A stretch of DNA of 64,000 nt from Granulicella sp. (GTDB taxonomy: Bacteria; Acidobacteriota; Terriglobia; Terriglobales; Acidobacteriaceae): NCBI GenBank assembly GCA_025408425.1, contig JANXYX010000043.1:124001-188000 (forward strand), given 5' to 3'. Positions 49,925 through 58,749 of this stretch are shown here, one piece after another. Within the stretch, counting starts at the first letter, position 1; each line of letters begins with the position of its first letter. The position numbers were made by a program, and so were the translations under genes. The notes beneath the pieces were generated by a model. The model worked only from the letters and a program-made list of their open reading frames with translations. It was not told where the DNA came from and did not search any database.

Positions 49925-51363
49925 GCAAGATGTGGTCGGGCCGCTTTCGCGAGCCCCTCGACACCTCCTTTGAGCAGTGGCAGCGCTCCTTCCCAGTCGA
50001 CTGGCGTCTCCTCCCCATGGAGGTAGACGCCAGCATTGCTCATGCCCGCATGATTGGTGCGGCTGGGATCCTGACGGCCGATGAGCTTTCCCGCATGATT
50101 GCGGGGCTCGAAGCTGTTGGTGCGCTGGAGATGAGCGAGAGCGAGTTCCATAACCAGAACTCACCTTCCGTTCGCTCAATCTCAGAGGCCGAAGACATTC
50201 ACCACTTTGTGGAGCTAGAGCTTACGCGTGAAATTGGCGATCTCGCGCTAAAGCTGCACACAGGCCGCAGCCGTAACGAACAGATCGCAACCGATATGCG
50301 ACTTTATATACTCGGCTGCATCGAAACTACGCTTGCAGGCCTGAATAACTGGGCCTCAGCACTTCTCGACCTCGCCGATGACGCCGGGGAAGCTGTCATG
50401 CCTTCGTATACACATCTGCAGCGTGCCGAACCTGTGCTGGTCTCTCACTGGCTGCTGGCTTACGTGAGCATGATTGAGCGCGATATGTCACGTCTCAACG
50501 ACTGCAAAGATCGGATGAACTACTGTCCGCTTGGTTCGGGTGCAATTGCTGGAGCGACACTTGCTCTCGATCGTACGATCGCTGCCAGGTCGCTGGGGTT
50601 TAGCGGTCCTACATTGAACAGCATGGATGCTACAAGCGATCGTGACTTCGCTCTGGAGTTCACCCAGGTGCTTTCGGTCCTTGGTCTGCATATCTCGCGT
50701 TTTGCAGAAGAGCTAACGCTTTTCTCCACCGCGGAGTTCGGCTTTCTCGATCTTCCCGAGGCATTCTCGACCGGATCGAGCGCGATGCCGCAGAAGAAGA
50801 ACCCAGATCTTACTGAACTGATTCGGGGTAAATCCGGGCGGCTGATCGGCGCTGCCACTGCTCTTTCTGTCCTTATCAAAGGCCTGCCGTTGGCTTACAA
50901 CAAGGACCTTCAAGAAGGTCAAGAGCCTGTTTTCGACGCTTCCAATACAGTCCTGGGCATTCTGAATGTCCTTCCTGCATTCACACGTTCTTTGCGGTTT
51001 CGTTACGACCGTATGGCTGCTGCTGCTTCGACGGGCTACCTGAACGCGATGGCGGGTGCGACCTACCTCTCGAACAAGGGCGTTCCGTTCCGCAAAGCGC
51101 ATGAGCAGATTGGTAATGCGGTGCGCTTCGGCCTTGAGTCCGGGCGTGAGCTTGACGCCCTGAAGCTCGATGAACTGAAGCAGTTTGGCGACCAGTTTTC
51201 CGAAGACTTCTACGAAGCGATTTCCATTGGAGCTACGCTGGACTGCCATGACGTGATTGGCGGTACAGCGCGCCGCCAAGTCCGTACTGCCTTGGAAGGT
51301 GCTAAGCGAAGGATCGAGGCGGATGCCGCTAGCCGACCCCAAAAATCTGAGAAACTAGTGTAG
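49921..51363 (+). CDS. argH: Argininosuccinate lyase
   Basis: 480 residues from GTG, overlapping the argG stop as GTGA. The fumarase-superfamily signature G-S-S-A-M-P-Q-K-K-N-P-D is intact, and W-S-G-R-F and T-H-L-Q-R-A-E-P are family motifs. It splits argininosuccinate into arginine and fumarate, the last step of the pathway. Confidence 0.97.
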   Translation: MSKMWSGRFREPLDTSFEQWQRSFPVDWRLLPMEVDASIAHARMIGAAGILTADELSRMIAGLEAVGALEMSESEFHNQNSPSVRSISEAEDIHHFVELELTREIGDLALKLHTGRSRNEQIATDMRLYILGCIETTLAGLNNWASALLDLADDAGEAVMPSYTHLQRAEPVLVSHWLLAYVSMIERDMSRLNDCKDRMNYCPLGSGAIAGATLALDRTIAARSLGFSGPTLNSMDATSDRDFALEFTQVLSVLGLHISRFAEELTLFSTAEFGFLDLPEAFSTGSSAMPQKKNPDLTELIRGKSGRLIGAATALSVLIKGLPLAYNKDLQEGQEPVFDASNTVLGILNVLPAFTRSLRFRYDRMAAAASTGYLNAMAGATYLSNKGVPFRKAHEQIGNAVRFGLESGRELDALKLDELKQFGDQFSEDFYEAISIGATLDCHDVIGGTARRQVRTALEGAKRRIEADAASRPQKSEKLV

Positions 51364-51375
51364 GAGTGAATTTCT

Positions 51376-51984
51376 TTGTCCATTTCTTCCCTGATGCCCG
51401 TGGGTGACTCGACCTCTTCTTCGCGGCCGCGTGTAGGTGGCGCAATCGTGCGCAAGGCGAAGCTGCAGGACGCGGTCAACATCTTTGATCTCGTCAATTC
51501 CCTCTCTGGGGATGGGACGCTATTGCCTCGAAACTATGCTGAGATCTGCGAGAACGTTCGAGATTTTGCGATTGCCGAGTCTGAGAGCGGTGTGTTTCTG
51601 GGTTGCGGGGCGCTGCATTTGTATGGACCTCATCTGGCTGAGGTGCGGTCAATTGTGGTGAAACCGGAGGCCAAGGGACAGGGTTCGGGCGGCAAGCTGT
51701 TGCAGGCGCTGTTGGAGGAGGCGGAGTATCAGGGCGTCGCAAGCGTATGTCTGTTTACCCGGATTCCTGACTTCTTCTTTCAATTTGGGTTTCGAGTTGT
51801 GGATCGAACGGTACTGCCGGACAAGATCTATAAGGATTGCCAGATGTGCCCACGTTTGTATGCCTGTGATGAGGTCGCTATGGTTCGTGGACCGTTGCCA
51901 CGGACTGCGGTGCTGGGACCGAGCAAGATATCTGAACCAGAGTTGGTGAAGCTGCAGACCGGCACGATTCCATCAGGTTACTGA
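51376..51984 (+). CDS. argA: GNAT-type N-acetylglutamate synthase
   Basis: 202 residues from TTG, with AGGAG 9 bases upstream and 12 bases after argH. The GNAT acetyl-CoA loop is V-V-K-P-E-A-K-G-Q-G-S-G-G-K. The late L-P-D-K-I-Y-K-D-C-Q-M-C-P-R-L-Y-A-C-D-E-V-A-M segment, with three cysteines, is typical of the short ArgA (also called ArgA/ArgH-C type) that lacks the kinase-like domain. It acetylates glutamate to begin the pathway and is encoded last. With no argJ here, it must be the primary source of acetylglutamate. Confidence 0.85.
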   Translation: MSISSLMPVGDSTSSSRPRVGGAIVRKAKLQDAVNIFDLVNSLSGDGTLLPRNYAEICENVRDFAIAESESGVFLGCGALHLYGPHLAEVRSIVVKPEAKGQGSGGKLLQALLEEAEYQGVASVCLFTRIPDFFFQFGFRVVDRTVLPDKIYKDCQMCPRLYACDEVAMVRGPLPRTAVLGPSKISEPELVKLQTGTIPSGY

Positions 51985-52021
51985 GTCTGATTAGCATGCA
52001 TCACGTTCGACTCCAGCCTTT

Positions 52022-52156
52022 TGAGGGGGTCCCCCTGGGGGGTACTACTGATTAAGTCTAATTGTTGCAACAACTTGGCAAAATTGACTCTGCCAAGTTG
52101 TTGAAAATAAATAATTTACAGCTAAATATTAGGAAACACGAGGGTTATGGCCCTTG
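52022..52156 (+). repeat. Structured intergenic element, copy B (downstream of argA)
   Basis: Starts 37 bases after the argA stop. In order: G/C box GGGGGTCCCCC plus TGGGGGGTAC (52025-52045), hairpin CAACAACTTGGCA/TGCCAAGTTGTTG with a 10-base loop (about 52069-52104), TTGAAA (52101-52106), 16 bases, TAAATATTAGGAAACA (52123-52138), then AGGGTTATGGCCCTTG. It is the inverted counterpart of copy A at 39074-39210. The centre of the stem changes A-T to G-C on both sides relative to copy A, so pairing is kept. It is followed by the terminator at 52181-52209. Confidence 0.75.
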
Positions 52157-52176
52157 TCGCAGCAGTGATCTTTTAA
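52147..52176 (+). CDS. Nine-residue leader-like reading frame in element B, speculative
   Basis: ATG at 52147 preceded by GAGGG reads M-A-L-V-A-A-V-I-F and stops at TAA 52174-52176, five bases before a strong terminator. The same place in copy A has ACG instead of ATG and a different continuation, so coding is not conserved between the two copies. Listed only because promoter-like block, ribosome-site-like sequence, short frame and terminator occur in the order of an attenuator. Confidence 0.15.
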   Translation: MALVAAVIF

Positions 52177-52180
52177 AGCA

Positions 52181-52209
52181 AAGCAGCCCCGGAAATTCCG
52201 GGGCTGCTT
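52181..52209 (+). terminator. Strong terminator at the end of the arg operon or element B
   Basis: AAGCAGCCCCGG and CCGGGGCTGCTT form a perfect 12-bp stem with a 5-base loop, followed by GTTTTCT. It lies nearly 200 bases beyond the argA stop, directly after element B. Confidence 0.92.
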
Positions 52210-52361
52210 GTTTTCTAATCCTAGTTAAATTGTACACGTTTGGATGGAACTAATAGACACAATTTATCTTCTTTATTTTCATAGATTTAGATGATTAATG
52301 GGCTTGACAGCTTCTTCATCGAGTTAGCTGCTATGCGAATGACAGGCAACAAGAGCAGGCG

Positions 52362-52454
52362 ATGATGGACAGTTATTTTAAAGCGATTCTGAAGGAGGCT
52401 TCGTCAAGATCATTGGTTGTGGTGAGGTCGTCGCGACCCGACAGTTGCGGCTAG
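52362..52454 (+). CDS. Possible 30-residue open frame, doubtful
   Basis: Within the 260 bases between the arg terminator and the ABC ATPase gene, two adjacent ATGs open a 30-residue frame (M-M-D-S-Y-F-K-A-I-L-K-E-A) ending in TAG. AGCAGG is the only ribosome-site-like sequence. The rest of this stretch holds a CTTGACA at about 52312 but no matching -10 at normal spacing. Probably not a gene. Confidence 0.12.
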   Translation: MMDSYFKAILKEASSRSLVVVRSSRPDSCG

Positions 52455-52470
52455 GTGTCGACGAGCCGGG

Positions 52471-53247
52471 TTACCACGCATGGTAGAAGCCGTCGTGGTG
52501 AGTGAGTTGGATGCTGGTCTGGAAGAGGTGGCTAAGAGTTGGGGCGGAGAGGAGATCGGCTTTGGGGCCGTCGGCGATGATGCGGCCATCGCGCATGAGG
52601 AGGATACGGTCGATTTCAGGGAGGATGTCGGCGATGTGATGGGTGATGAGGAGAATGCCGGTTCCCTGCTGGGCCAGCGAACGGAGGAGATTGCGGAGGT
52701 CGCGCTGGGCGGAGAGATCGAGGGCGTTGGAAGGTTCATCGAGGAGGAGCATGCTGGAGGAAGCCACCAGTGCGCGGCCGATCATGATGCGGCGCTGCTG
52801 GCCGGCGGACATTTGGCCCACGAGTTTATTGGCGAGCGAGACGGCGTCGATCTGCTGAAGAACCTGGTCGGCGCGGAGATGCATTGCTGGAGTAACCGTG
52901 AGGTTGGGCCAAAGGGTGGAACTGGAGAAGAAGCCAGTGAGGACGGCATCGCGCCCAGTGGTGTGAAGAGTGGGTTTCCCAGGGAGTTCGGGTGAGACTA
53001 CGCCGAGACGTTTTTTGAGTTCGGTAAGATCCCAACGCTCCCGACCGAAGATGCGGACATGAGTCTCCGGCTGGACGATTGGATAGCACTCGCAGGTGAT
53101 GGTTTTGATGAGGGTGGATTTTCCGCAGCCATTGGGGCCGAGAATTGCAATATGCTCACCTGTGGCTATGCTGAGGTTGATGTCGTGGAGGACTGTGTTG
53201 TCGCCGCGGGCTACGTTGACGTGCTGCAGATGGAGGAAGGGTGTCAT
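52471..53247 (-). CDS. ABC-type ATP-binding protein
   Basis: 258 residues with Walker A G-P-N-G-C-G-K-S near 38-45, signature M-S-A-G-Q-Q, Walker B M-L-L-L-D-E-P-S and switch histidine in I-T-H-H. The E-L-K-K-R-L-G-V-V-S-P-E-L segment before the signature resembles ModF/YlmA-like ATPases. No permease or binding-protein gene is adjacent, so it may work alone or with a distant partner. Monocistronic by appearance. Confidence 0.88.
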   Translation of the reverse strand: MTPFLHLQHVNVARGDNTVLHDINLSIATGEHIAILGPNGCGKSTLIKTITCECYPIVQPETHVRIFGRERWDLTELKKRLGVVSPELPGKPTLHTTGRDAVLTGFFSSSTLWPNLTVTPAMHLRADQVLQQIDAVSLANKLVGQMSAGQQRRIMIGRALVASSSMLLLDEPSNALDLSAQRDLRNLLRSLAQQGTGILLITHHIADILPEIDRILLMRDGRIIADGPKADLLSAPTLSHLFQTSIQLTHHDGFYHAW

Positions 53248-53382
53248 GTGTTACTTACAAGGATAGATGGTGGCGTGTGGGAAAGGGTCTCAAGCTGTAA
53301 ACCTGGGACGGAGCAGCTATGAGTGAGAGGCGACCCCACCGATCAGGAATAGTTTGTGAGGTCGCTGCTTTGCGGTGAATCG

Positions 53383-54573
53383 CTATTTGGCAGTCGAGGC
53401 GGTGCCGGGCTGGTAGTTCTTGTACTCGATATCGAATAGGTTGTGACGGGTGCTGAACTTGCTAAAGGAGTTACCGCTGGTGACGACCTCGGTGAGCACG
53501 GTACTGTGGGTAGGAACCGTGTATTGCTTGCCAGCAACATTGACTGGAGCGTAGTCGATGCGAGTGTCCTCCTGACGGACGAGGTCAGTGTTCTTGAGTT
53601 CGGCCTGGGTGGTGAGGCGAACTAACGTACCGGAGGCTGGATCGATGAAGAACTCGCCGTGATATCCAACCGAGGCCTTGAAGGGTTCAAGGGATGTAGC
53701 CGTGCCGTAATTGGAGCTATTCGCTGAGTTGCCGCCACCTGCGGAGCCACCTATAGAAGCACCGATGTGGCTACCTACATTCTCATCGCGCGGGAAACAG
53801 CAGTAGTTGACCTGGTAGTGGGACTGCTTGCGGTCGACAGAATAGGCAAAGACGGCAACCTGATTCCCGTCGATGCTCTGCCAACGGCTCCAAGAGATCT
53901 TGCCATGGGCTGCGTCCATGAGGATGATGCCGAGAATGGGACCTGCTCCGCCCTGTGAGACTGGACCACCCTGTGCAGGAGCGTCTTTGCCTTTGACCTT
54001 GGCAGGAGGCAGTTCGACGCCTCGTTCGCTCAGGATGGGAGAGGTATGCTGGCCAAGGAAGTGGATGTAGTGGGTGGCAGGGTTGACGGTGAGATTGGCA
54101 GAGCTCATGGTGCTGCCCGCTCCGGTCATGACGCGTACTGCGTCGTCACCCTCCTGAAAGCGTGAGGTGAGTTTTTCGGCTGTAAAGGTGGGGAGATTAG
54201 AGAATTGCTTCGCCGTATAGTCAATGGCGCGACCGATAATGGCGGACTGGGTGGCGGTGTCCGGAGCAGGGGCTGACGGCAGTTCGGCTGCAGGCGGTGG
54301 GAGCAAAGCGCCCTCCAGGGCCAGGACCCGAATCTGGACAATAGTAAGCGGGCCGGGCTGATATTGGACAAAGCTATTCATTGCAGATGCGGAGATCTGC
54401 TCGGTGAGTTGGAGATCTTTGAGCTTGTCGGAGGTAGCCTGATCGGACTTGGACTGACTATGGAGATCGGAGAGGAGGGCCTCGAGTTGAGCCACAGTGG
54501 TTTTCGTCACTGCAACTGCGGGAATAGCGGAGATGACTATAAAAAAAGAAATGACAATAAACAGACGGCGCAA
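53383..54573 (-). CDS. Secreted protein of unknown function
   Basis: 396 residues with a signal peptide (about 1-21, ending A-V-A). An N-terminal helical part (about 25-75, with repeated Gln/Ser/Leu) is followed by a beta-rich domain (about 130-390) and a Gly/Ser/Asn-rich loop near 285-300. Two adjacent cysteines lie in Y-C-C-F-P-R. I do not recognise the family; it looks like one of the many lineage-specific acidobacterial secreted proteins. It lies upstream of the ABC ATPase on the same strand with a 135-base gap. Confidence 0.75.
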   Translation of the reverse strand: MRRLFIVISFFIVISAIPAVAVTKTTVAQLEALLSDLHSQSKSDQATSDKLKDLQLTEQISASAMNSFVQYQPGPLTIVQIRVLALEGALLPPPAAELPSAPAPDTATQSAIIGRAIDYTAKQFSNLPTFTAEKLTSRFQEGDDAVRVMTGAGSTMSSANLTVNPATHYIHFLGQHTSPILSERGVELPPAKVKGKDAPAQGGPVSQGGAGPILGIILMDAAHGKISWSRWQSIDGNQVAVFAYSVDRKQSHYQVNYCCFPRDENVGSHIGASIGGSAGGGNSANSSNYGTATSLEPFKASVGYHGEFFIDPASGTLVRLTTQAELKNTDLVRQEDTRIDYAPVNVAGKQYTVPTHSTVLTEVVTSGNSFSKFSTRHNLFDIEYKNYQPGTASTAK

Positions 54574-54678
54574 GCGAGCCTCTTTCCGACGCAGCGTAGA
54601 GCGCGCTGCAGAAAATAATGCGAAACAATACGGGAAGGAATCCGTTTCGTCTACTGGACGCCCTTCCCGGTTTCGGAG

Positions 54679-55692
54679 TTACTGGGCCCAGGCAAGGCCA
54701 TCGGCACCGTTTCCGGCGTCGATCAGGGATTCAACCTTCCACTGAGCAAGGTCAATGACAGCGACTTGGTGACCTGCCCCGCACGATATGTAAGCGATGC
54801 GGTTATCGGGGCGGATCAAGATCTCGGTTGGATCTTTCGGGACTTGTATTGTGCGTAGGACCTTGAGTGTGTGGAGGTCGACTACGGACACCTGATTTGT
54901 GGCCCGGTGAGCAACAAGCAGCCAGTTGCCGTCTTTGGTAGCTGCAGTACCGTAGCCTAGATCTGGCAGGGGAATCCAGTCCGTGATCTTGTTGGTGGAG
55001 GTGCTAATGACGGCCAACTGCGGCTTGGTCTGGTCGGAAGTGAAGACTTTGGCTCCATCATTCGAGATCGAGATGCGTTGAGTCGTGGCAGCGATGGGGA
55101 TGACAGTGATGAGCTTGCGTGTGGTGAGGTCAATGACCGATAGGGTGCCCGGGCCAACGTTAGCGGTGTAGATGCGCTTGCCGTCGGGGGTGATGACGAA
55201 CATGTGGGACTGAGCCTGACTGGTGGGGATGGCTCCGACGATCTTGAGGGTTGAGGGATCTATGACGGAGATGGTCTGGTCAAGTTCGGTAGTGACGTAG
55301 AGGAGGTTGCGACGGGTGTCGTAAACGGGGAGATGTGGGCGTACGCCGTGGCCGAAGTCGATGGTGGAGGTAACTTTGCGGCTGGGGATGTCGACGATAG
55401 CCATGATCTGGCCGTCGGTGCCTGGCTTGCCGACGCCTGAGTTGCCATAGATGGGAATGTAAGCGGTATGGCCGTCGGGCGAGACTGTGAGCTCATGACC
55501 GGTGACACCGGGCAAGTCTACCAAGGCGACCTGATGGTTGGTGACTGGGTCAATGAGGCTGAGATTGTGGTCTTTCTGGTTGGCGACCAGCAAAAGTGGA
55601 GCTGAAGAGTTCGCCTGGGATTGTGCTGGGGTGGGAACAAAAGTCAGACAAGCGACGATAGCTACATAGCTGAGCGGTAGGAGCTTTTGCAT
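54679..55692 (-). CDS. Secreted YncE/YVTN-type beta-propeller protein
   Basis: 337 residues from ATG 55690-55692, chosen because it opens the signal peptide (about 1-26); a TTG 16 codons earlier is possible and neither has a ribosome site. Repeats of the form S-V-I-D-x-x-T-x-K-x-x-x-x-I-P, S-P-D-G-x-x-A/I-Y and R-x-N-L-L-Y-V-T-T-E recur about seven times, as in YVTN-family propellers. Function unknown; relatives bind DNA, metals or cell-surface partners. A second YncE-type protein is encoded at 57454. Confidence 0.85.
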   Translation of the reverse strand: MQKLLPLSYVAIVACLTFVPTPAQSQANSSAPLLLVANQKDHNLSLIDPVTNHQVALVDLPGVTGHELTVSPDGHTAYIPIYGNSGVGKPGTDGQIMAIVDIPSRKVTSTIDFGHGVRPHLPVYDTRRNLLYVTTELDQTISVIDPSTLKIVGAIPTSQAQSHMFVITPDGKRIYTANVGPGTLSVIDLTTRKLITVIPIAATTQRISISNDGAKVFTSDQTKPQLAVISTSTNKITDWIPLPDLGYGTAATKDGNWLLVAHRATNQVSVVDLHTLKVLRTIQVPKDPTEILIRPDNRIAYISCGAGHQVAVIDLAQWKVESLIDAGNGADGLAWAQ

Positions 55693-55801
55693 AGGTGAGG
55701 AGGATACCACTGCGGCAAGAGATGGTGAAAATCTCGTCAATAGGAACTAGACAGGCACTGGCGAACGATCTGCGCAGGCATCTTCCTTTGGGCTAGGGAG
55801 T

Positions 55802-55835
55802 AACAGGGAGAGTGGACTCGTCCACTCTCCTTGTT
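55802..55835. terminator. Terminator downstream of the phosphoesterase gene
   Basis: A 15-bp stem (AACAGGGAGAGTGGA with TCCACTCTCCTTGTT, one G-T pair) around a CTCG loop, 17 bases after the phosphoesterase stop on the minus strand. It may work both ways, though the converging partner is absent. Only short T-runs follow. Confidence 0.75.
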
Positions 55836-55851
55836 AGTTGTGAGGGTTTGG

Positions 55852-57147
55852 TCAGTTCAGATCAGCATTGTTTGAGTCACGATCATGATCGGCGCCACGA
55901 GCAAAGAGATCCGACATGATGTGAGATTCGGTGTCGCAAGCGTGATTGAGGCAAGGCAGTCCGAAGCCTCCTTCTAGAGTTCTGAGCAAGGAAAAGTGGT
56001 TGTAATAGACGTTGCTATGGAGGTGACGGACACCATAGTTGGTATCCACGATAAGGAGGACCTGGTTGGTTATGGGTGCGGTGGCGTAGTCATTCTCGTC
56101 CCACAGGATGACGATGGCGTTGTGGCCCTCGTGCCATACCGGCGAGCTCTTGATGGACTTGACGATACGCTGGACGGTGAGGTCGCCACGGTTGATAAGA
56201 GCGGGATTGGTACCAGCCTGGGTTCCGTTGGAGCTGGGGTCGTAGTTGCAAAAGGGGCCGGCGTTGCCGCGACCGTGCTGGTCATTGCACTGGTTGGGGG
56301 CGATGAAGGAGAAGGACGGAACATGTCCGGAGGCTAGATCGGCGTAGAGTCCACGCTGGCCTTCGAAGGAGACCGTGTTGTTGAGCGTGTTGCGAGAATC
56401 GTAGCCTTCCTGGGTGGAACGGAAGTAGACGAAGGGATTGTGCTTGGCGGCGTAGAGCGAGACGATGCCGTTGGCGGTGAGGGGCGGGGTCTGGGCTGGA
56501 GTCAGCGTGGAGAAGTCAGTGAGGTTGGAGAAGTAGCCGTCGCTGGTGTTGACGTTGTCTGCTCCGATGATGGGCAGGCTCTCCTGATAGCTCTTGTAGG
56601 TGAGACCGGCAGCTACAAGCTGGTCGGCGATGGTTTTTCCGAGGATATTGTGGCTGGCAGGGATGGTACGGATACCATCGATCTCGATGGCGCCCGGAGG
56701 GCCTGATGCCTCGTTGGAGTAGTCGATGGCGGGGGTGGCGGCATCGGTGCCGTGACCGTCGATGGGGCAGACGTTGGGATAGGCGGAGGTATCGAGCAGC
56801 GGAAGGCCAGTGGAGAGATTGGTGTTGCAGTTGGCGTTATGCCAGTCAGGACTATGGTCATTGAGAACACCAAAACTGGAGCCTCCGACGACCTCAAGGT
56901 AGTTGGTGAGGCTGGGGTGAGCAACCGCGAAGTAGTTAGTTGCGGTGTTTGCTGACATAGCAAGCTGGTTAATGAAAGGGGCGTCGGGATTGTTGAGGAT
57001 CTGGCTGTAGCCGTGGTTTTCCATCATGACGACGAAGACGTGGTCGAGATGAGGAATGCCTTGAGGAACGGCGGCTTCCTGAGCGAACAATGGGCTAGCA
57101 AGAAGAGATACAGATACGGTAAATGAAGCGGCTTTTCTGAGGTTCAT
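55852..57147 (-). CDS. Secreted phosphoesterase of the phospholipase C/acid phosphatase family
   Basis: 431 residues with a signal peptide (about 1-22, ending L-F-A). The motif H-V-F-V-V-M-M-E-N-H-G-Y marks the PF04185 family (bacterial phospholipase C and AcpA-type acid phosphatases), followed by the Thr/Ser-site region N-Y-F-A-V-A-H-P-S-L-T-N-Y and later I-V-I-L-W-D-E-N-D. The family binds a metal with these acidic residues and cleaves phosphate esters. It should act in the periplasm, perhaps in phosphate capture. AGGTGA precedes the ATG. Confidence 0.88.
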   Translation of the reverse strand: MNLRKAASFTVSVSLLASPLFAQEAAVPQGIPHLDHVFVVMMENHGYSQILNNPDAPFINQLAMSANTATNYFAVAHPSLTNYLEVVGGSSFGVLNDHSPDWHNANCNTNLSTGLPLLDTSAYPNVCPIDGHGTDAATPAIDYSNEASGPPGAIEIDGIRTIPASHNILGKTIADQLVAAGLTYKSYQESLPIIGADNVNTSDGYFSNLTDFSTLTPAQTPPLTANGIVSLYAAKHNPFVYFRSTQEGYDSRNTLNNTVSFEGQRGLYADLASGHVPSFSFIAPNQCNDQHGRGNAGPFCNYDPSSNGTQAGTNPALINRGDLTVQRIVKSIKSSPVWHEGHNAIVILWDENDYATAPITNQVLLIVDTNYGVRHLHSNVYYNHFSLLRTLEGGFGLPCLNHACDTESHIMSDLFARGADHDRDSNNADLN

Positions 57148-57453
57148 GTAGTCACCTTTTCTGATGGGCGATCATGCCTGTCACGCGGACTCGATTCGCG
57201 TGGCTCGACGGTTTCAAGATAGGTGGCGCTCATTACGAGGTGGTGACTAGACCATTAAGGGAGGTAAATTCAGTCGAGAATAGTTTGGTGTCTCCTTGTA
57301 GAGTTCAAGTTAGACAGAAGATTGGGCCGATGCCGTAGCGGCTTGGATTCACGAGGAATTAAGCTATCCGGAGTTGAATCAATATAAGGACTGCATCTTG
57401 CTGGGTTACAGCTGTGCCGTTCGTGTGTCTCTAATCTGAAGGAGTGTAACGAT
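57148..57453. other. 306-base divergent promoter region
   Basis: No gene seen. It separates the leftward phosphoesterase from the rightward beta-propeller. It holds CACGCG/CGCGTG arms (57182-57187, 57197-57202) and a TATAAG at 57383-57388 with a weak TTAAGC 18 bases upstream that could serve the propeller gene. Confidence 0.4.
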
Positions 57454-58494
57454 ATGCGTTTGAGGAATTTGATTCATACCCTGCCGTTGATGGCTTGTGT
57501 GTTGACTCCAATGTTGTCCACGGTTGCGGCGCAGGGTGCCGGACCTTTTGCAGTGATTGACAAGTGGAAGATTGGTGGTGAGGGTGGATGGGATTACCTT
57601 GCCGCCGATTCTGGCAACCACCGTTTGTACGTCACTCATGGGACCAAGGTAGAGGTGATTGATTCGGTGACGGGCAAGGTGATCAATACGATTACGGGCC
57701 TGAAAGGCACACACGGAGTCGCCCTTGATGCGAGCGGGAAGTTTGGGTACATCAGCGATGGCGGAGCAAATGCAGTTGTGGTCTTCGATCGCAGCACGTT
57801 TGCGAAAGTTGCGTCGATTACGGCGGGAACAAATCCTGACGGAATTTTGTTTGAGCCGGTGACAAAGACGGTTTGGGCGTTCAATGGACGGAGCGAGGAT
57901 GCAACCGTGATTGATGCAGCGACGCAGAAAGTTGTTACCACGATCAAGCTTTCGGGCAAGCCGGAGTTTCCGCAGGCGGATGGCAAGGGTACGGTGTTTG
58001 TGAACATCGAGACGAAGAACTCAATTGCGCGGCTGGATGCCAAGACGCTGAAGCAGACGGCAGAGTGGCCACTGAAAGGATGCGAGTCACCTAGTGGAAT
58101 GGCGATGGATCAGGAGCACCGGCGGCTGTATTCCGTGTGTGACGGCAAGGTGATGGCGGCTACGGATGCGAATTCGGGAAAAGTCTTGAAGCTGATCCCG
58201 ATTGGAGATGGGCCGGATGCTGCGGGATACGATGCTAAGAACCAACAGGTATTCAGTTCCAATGGTGATGGCACGCTGACCGTAGTGAATACGAAGAACG
58301 ATGCATTCAACGTAGAACAGACGGTAGAAACCCAGAAGAGCGGCCGGACAATGGCGTTCGATCAAGCAACTGGACGGATCTATATTGTCGTGGCGGAGAT
58401 GGGACCGCGACCGGCTGCTACGCCAGAGAATCCACGACCACGGCCGCCTGTTGTGCCGGGGAGCTTTTCTGTTCTGGTGGTAGGAAAGAAGTAA
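57454..58494 (+). CDS. Secreted YncE-type beta-propeller protein
   Basis: 346 residues with a signal peptide (about 1-26, ending V-A-A) and AAGGAG 9 bases before the ATG. Seven-bladed propeller repeats: L-Y-V-T-H-G-T-K-V-E-V-I-D, G-Y-I-S-D-G-G-A-N-A-V-V-V-F-D, and others, with a Pro-rich tail (about 318-335). It resembles the YncE group rather than the YVTN group of the protein at 54679. Function unknown; probably periplasmic. Ends before a strong terminator. Confidence 0.85.
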   Translation: MRLRNLIHTLPLMACVLTPMLSTVAAQGAGPFAVIDKWKIGGEGGWDYLAADSGNHRLYVTHGTKVEVIDSVTGKVINTITGLKGTHGVALDASGKFGYISDGGANAVVVFDRSTFAKVASITAGTNPDGILFEPVTKTVWAFNGRSEDATVIDAATQKVVTTIKLSGKPEFPQADGKGTVFVNIETKNSIARLDAKTLKQTAEWPLKGCESPSGMAMDQEHRRLYSVCDGKVMAATDANSGKVLKLIPIGDGPDAAGYDAKNQQVFSSNGDGTLTVVNTKNDAFNVEQTVETQKSGRTMAFDQATGRIYIVVAEMGPRPAATPENPRPRPPVVPGSFSVLVVGKK

Positions 58495-58508
58495 GTTTTC
58501 AGATTTGG

Positions 58509-58545
58509 AAGAACGGCCCGTGAGCGATGCTCGCGGGCCGTTCTT
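58509..58545 (+). terminator. Terminator after the YncE-type gene
   Basis: AAGAACGGCCCG (58509-58520) pairs with CGGGCCGTTCTT (58534-58545) and the loop contains a further GAGC/GCTC stem. It lies 15 bases after the stop. The following T-run is short. The 200 bases up to the RND operon end hold nothing else I can name. Confidence 0.85.
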
Positions 58546-58749
58546 ATTGGGCCAAGTTTCGGGGGGAGGCAGATAGCTACGTCAGATGCTGGGGCCAGAC
58601 TGGCGTGAGGGCCTGTCCCAGATCCTCCGACTGCGTTGCCCATGGTGTGCGGGCACCCTTGTTGAGGATGGAAATATTTGGGAGGCGATGAGAGTTCAGA
58701 CTGGGCCGAGTCTTGCAACCTGGAGCGTGTCCAACTTTCAGGGGGAGCT

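Noticed and set aside
52069..52104. Integron attC site for the long hairpin of element B
   Set aside because: The arms lack the GTTRRRY/RYYYAAC ends and the bulged structure of attC, and no integrase or cassette array is present.
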